A stretch of DNA of 64,000 nucleotides from the NCBI RefSeq assembly GCF_032340315.1, contig NZ_CP135436.1:124001-188000 (forward strand), written 5' to 3'. The translations under genes were made by a program, and so were the position numbers. Positions 61,318 to 64,000 of this stretch are shown piece by piece. The notes beneath the pieces were generated by a model. That model worked only from the letters and a program-made list of their open reading frames with translations. It ran no database searches and was not told the DNA's origin. The DNA comes from Streptococcus sp. DTU_2020_1001019_1_SI_AUS_MUR_006 (GTDB lineage Bacteria; Bacillota; Bacilli; Lactobacillales; Streptococcaceae). How positions within the stretch are numbered: the first letter of the stretch is position 1; every line of letters starts with the position of its first letter.

Positions 61318-61376
61318 ATTTATAACTATAGTTCCTTAATTTTCCCAGTAAAAAAACGAAAGGCACCACAAGTTAT

Positions 61377-61798
61377 TTATGTGTTTTCTTTAAACGATTC
61401 ATGTACTTCTGTCGCAACTTCTCACCCGCCTTTAATTGCGGTTGCGATAGATTGAGGACCTAAATATGCATCCCCTGTTATTAGTTCATTTCTATTGTAT
61501 TCTGATGTTGACCGAAAGTCAAATTTTTACCTTTCATCTAGAACACTAAAGTCTACTTTTGTTCAATTGCTGCAACGACAAGGTCACATGGAATAATATG
61601 TTCACTACCTGCCACTTCATGCGTTGATCTTCTTCCACTTTCATCTGATTCACCAAGTTCCATTGTAATAACCTTTACACCAGTTACTTTCCCACTCTCA
61701 TCACGCAATACTTCTTTAATATTCTCTAAGAAATGGAATGTAACACCTTCATTGTGTGCATCTTTGATTTGTAGTGTAGCTTCTAGTATATTGTTCAT
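61377..61798 (-). pseudogene. GltD-like oxidoreductase (glutamate synthase small subunit) fragment
   Basis: The first part (61798-61553) reads IKDAHNEGVTFHFLENIKEVLRDESGKVTGVKVITMELGESDESGRRS and VVAAIEQK, as in GltD-like FAD oxidoreductases. After a frameshift near 61555 and two in-frame stops the tail continues ITGDAYLGPQSIATAIKGG, stop, EVATEVHESFKENT. The N-terminal two thirds are absent. It is clearly dead. Confidence 0.8.
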
Positions 61799-61874
61799 AT
61801 GGTCATCATTCTTTTGTTTTAGGTTTCAGCGCTTTTAATATAATGGATGTTGGCCTTTTTGTATACACTAAAAT

Positions 61875-61903
61875 AGGGTTGGTGGAAAATTTCCATCAAC
61901 CCT
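61875..61903. repeat. long imperfect palindrome
   Basis: AGGGTTGGTGGAAA and TTTCCATCAACCCT form a 14-bp stem with one T-G pair. It may be an IS end or a terminator. It lies between the GltD remnant and the DUF4230 terminator. Confidence 0.5.
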
Positions 61904-61922
61904 AAAAATTATAGAACCACAC

Positions 61923-61953
61923 AAAACCCTGACCAGAGATGGCCAGGGTTTTG
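61923..61953 (-). terminator. terminator of DUF4230 gene
   Basis: AAAACCCTG and CAGGGTTTT with additional internal pairing lie 12 bp after the DUF4230 stop, T-rich at the end. Confidence 0.7.
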
Positions 61954-61964
61954 TATTTCAAAAA

Positions 61965-62570
61965 TTATTCTGTAAATTCTATAGTTACTTTTACTTCAGA
62001 ATCCATTGAAGAAAATATTGTTTTATAATAATTGATTGCAGATTCTTTAATTTCACTCTTAAATTTATCTAAATACTCTGCTTGTTTATCACTAGAAAGT
62101 TGGTTAGCGACCAATTTCCCAGTATCAATATCTTCTGTAGTTCCACTTAATAACTCTCCATGACTATCATATAAATCATAAGGATTATCTTTTGAAAGTT
62201 CAACACCAATTACTTCCAATTTTGGAACAATAACCTTATATTCTTTTTCGCTTATTTGTTCAACCTTTACACTACTTTTAATTCCAAATTTAGCTTTATA
62301 ATTTAAAATTACTAATGCTGCTTTTTTAGAGAACGGCACATCAAACCCAAAAACTTGAGTTGTTTTTGTTTCAGAAATAATTTCATTAATTCCCGCATTC
62401 AAAAATACAACTTCATTCACTTTTTCAATACTTTCGATATTAATTGACGATTTGACTTCTGATTTATGTTCCTTAGGTAAGAAAAATAGCACTCCAATAG
62501 CTATAATAGCTATTAATACCACATTCAATAGTACACTAAACATATTAACTTTCTTCTTTAATATAGACAA
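61965..62570 (-). CDS. DUF4230-type membrane-anchored protein
   Basis: This 201-residue protein has one N-terminal span (FSVLLNVVLIAIIAIGVLFFL) and an extracellular domain (VVFLNAGINEIISETKTTQVFGFDVPFSKKAALVILNYKAKFGI ... YKVIVPKLEVIGVELSKDNPYDLYDSHG). This fits DUF4230. It lies alone among mobile-element debris and is AT-rich, which suggests acquired DNA. Function unknown. Confidence 0.75.
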   Translation of the reverse strand: MSILKKKVNMFSVLLNVVLIAIIAIGVLFFLPKEHKSEVKSSINIESIEKVNEVVFLNAGINEIISETKTTQVFGFDVPFSKKAALVILNYKAKFGIKSSVKVEQISEKEYKVIVPKLEVIGVELSKDNPYDLYDSHGELLSGTTEDIDTGKLVANQLSSDKQAEYLDKFKSEIKESAINYYKTIFSSMDSEVKVTIEFTE

Positions 62571-62761
62571 GATAAAAAAACCTCACTTTAAATAATCTAT
62601 CTAAATTTTACACATTCTAAAGAAAATAGTCAATATTTTTTCGTACTATCTTCTAAAATTAATTGTGCCTATTAAAAATGAAATTAGTTTGTTGCATTTG
62701 ATTATATTTTTTGAACACCAAATCCATTTAAAATTGAGTGCTATTTTGAGCACTAAAAAAG

Positions 62762-64000
62762 GGCTCTTTGTCAAATAGTGTTGATGAAGAAATTTAGGAA
62801 GGGATTAAGCAACTAATTGTTGCTTAATTCCTTTTTGTTTTGGGCCAAACATTTTTGTTATTAAAATAATCCTATTTCTAAAATGGTAATAGTTTCTAAA
62901 GCCGTAGGCATTTCTTTTAAGCACTTTTATTTTATTGTTTATTCCTTCAATAGGGCCATTTGTTCTAGTTGGATACTCACAAGTATTTTGAATATATGGC
63001 AAGTAAGTCATAAGAGTCTTTAATACTCTTTTTAAACCAGGAGATAGGTCTAATTGCGTAGCTGCTTCAATCGTTTCCTTGAATTCTATATAATCTCTAT
63101 CCTGTATACATTCACGAAGTGAATGTACAACCTCATAATCATTTTTAAGAGATGGATTTTTTTCTAAGATATAATCTACGATTCCTTTACTTGTTATGAA
63201 GCTTTCAAAAAGCTTATAACGATTATATTTATAGTTCTGAAGTTCATTAGAGTTCTTTAAAATTAACTTCCAATAATGTTTTAACTTTCGATATAATTTA
63301 GAGTCTTTATAGCGATGCTTATTCATGACACGTACCCGAGTTCGATTTAATTCTCTATTTAAGGCTTGTACGATATGAAAAGGATCAATGATAATTTTAG
63401 CGTTAGGAAACATTTCTTTTATTAATTGAATGTACGGTAAGTACATGTCGATGGAGATAGTTTTCACCTTTAATCTAGTCTCAGGCTCAAAACGATAAAA
63501 ATATTGTTTCAAACTGTAAGATTTTCTACCTCGTACAACATCGACCAACTTGTGTGTAGTGCTATCACAAATAATGAAGCTCATATTGCTATCGGAAGAT
63601 TTAACAGATTTAAATTCATCAAAACACAAATGCTCAGGTAAATCATGTAATGGTTTAATCGTTAATAATCGTGCTGTATCATCTATGATACGTCTAACGG
63701 TATGAATTGAAACATTTGTTTCTTTGGCAATATATGTTTCAGATACTGTTTCACTTATTTTTGCCTTAATTTCATTTTTTAATCGTTTCGAGATATGACA
63801 GTATTTTTCTACAATTCGACTAGTATCTGCAGTAAATGAAGAACCACATTCTCTACAGAGAAATCTCTGCTTTCGTAGATTTAAGTAGGCCGGAAGGCCT
63901 GAAACAGAACAGAGAGTGATACGAGAAGTTTTCGTCCCGTTTTTAACTATATTGTTATTTTGGCTAACGCACCCACAAACGGCACAAAATTCTGGTTTAT
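62762..64000 (-). mobile_element. ISL3-family insertion sequence, cut by the window edge
   Basis: The right end starts GGCTCTTTGTCAAATAG at 62762, an ISL3-type terminal repeat, and the transposase frame fills the rest to the edge. The 5' part of the element lies outside. Confidence 0.85.
62805..64000 (-). CDS. ISL3-family transposase (5' end beyond the window)
   Basis: The minus frame is open from 62805 to the last complete codon at the edge (about 398 codons), with no stop. It starts in the window with a zinc finger (FCAVCGC ... FLCRECGSSF) and an HTH region (ETYIAKETNVSIHTVRRIID). The DDE catalytic domain follows (LCFDEFKSV with Asp, ISIDMYLPY with Asp, TRTNGPIEGINNKIKVLKRNAYGFRN with Glu). 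This is the IS1167/IS1193 class. A start at 63629 would be only an internal TTG; the gene appears intact. Confidence 0.92.
   Translation of the reverse strand, partial: KPEFCAVCGCVSQNNNIVKNGTKTSRITLCSVSGLPAYLNLRKQRFLCRECGSSFTADTSRIVEKYCHISKRLKNEIKAKISETVSETYIAKETNVSIHTVRRIIDDTARLLTIKPLHDLPEHLCFDEFKSVKSSDSNMSFIICDSTTHKLVDVVRGRKSYSLKQYFYRFEPETRLKVKTISIDMYLPYIQLIKEMFPNAKIIIDPFHIVQALNRELNRTRVRVMNKHRYKDSKLYRKLKHYWKLILKNSNELQNYKYNRYKLFESFITSKGIVDYILEKNPSLKNDYEVVHSLRECIQDRDYIEFKETIEAATQLDLSPGLKRVLKTLMTYLPYIQNTCEYPTRTNGPIEGINNKIKVLKRNAYGFRNYYHFRNRIILITKMFGPKQKGIKQQLVA

Overview
The window looks like a chromosome segment of a mitis-group Streptococcus (S. mitis, S. pseudopneumoniae or S. pneumoniae type). 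It is AT-rich, carries a BOX element and two RUP-like elements, and has familiar pneumococcal neighbourhoods: ilvD; tgt; a MarR / LysM / HAD / DinF-type MATE / thrC block; adhP next to manLMN. The integrated phage encodes a Cpl-1-like choline-binding lysozyme, which fits a host with choline-decorated teichoic acid. I recall these blocks as lying far apart in the TIGR4 reference; if so, this is a rearranged relative or strain.

Layout. 1-8409 is host DNA: mobile-element debris beside rpmG-rpmF, an RHH/SPFH pair, ilvD, a VOC gene broken by two RUP-like elements, a MIP18-type protein, an OatA-like O-acetyltransferase and tgt. About 8509-47827 is a 39 kb siphovirus-type prophage that looks intact. 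Late genes run on the minus strand in the order packaging (HNH, TerS, TerL), portal, protease, capsid, connectors, tail, tape measure, tail tip/fibre, holins and lysin. Early genes are also on the minus strand: Cro-like, antirepressor, replisome organizer, DnaC-like, two DNA methyltransferases and the ArpU regulator. The lysogeny block is on the plus strand: CI/LexA-like repressor, a small protein, an exonuclease-BRCT protein, a candidate structured RNA and the integrase. Two further plus-strand genes sit antisense inside the early operon. 47835-60560 is host DNA: DUF975, DUF1304, MarR, LysM protein, HAD, MATE, thrC, a GCS2-family ligase, adhP and the mannose PTS manLMN. 60616-64000 is an insertion-sequence graveyard with BspA-like LRR and GltD-like pseudogenes, a DUF4230 protein and an ISL3-family transposase open to the right edge.

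How it works together. The repressor region has textbook divergent promoters (TTGACA-17-TATAAT leftward, TTTACA-17-TATTAT rightward), with a dyad operator filling the spacer of the leftward promoter. ArpU probably switches on the late genes. The integrase at the right end acts on a 10-bp core flanked by paired 9-bp arm repeats. The core overlaps the -10 region of the host DUF975 gene.

The least ordinary material is in the lysogeny/early region. It includes a promoter-hairpins-terminator RNA locus between two ~50-bp repeats that also read as minus-strand terminators, two convergent gene pairs with related DNA, a tRNA-like T-arm at the end of the first early gene, and an exonuclease-BRCT fusion where phages often carry accessory functions. 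All functional statements come from reading the sequence and from family knowledge; no database search was possible.
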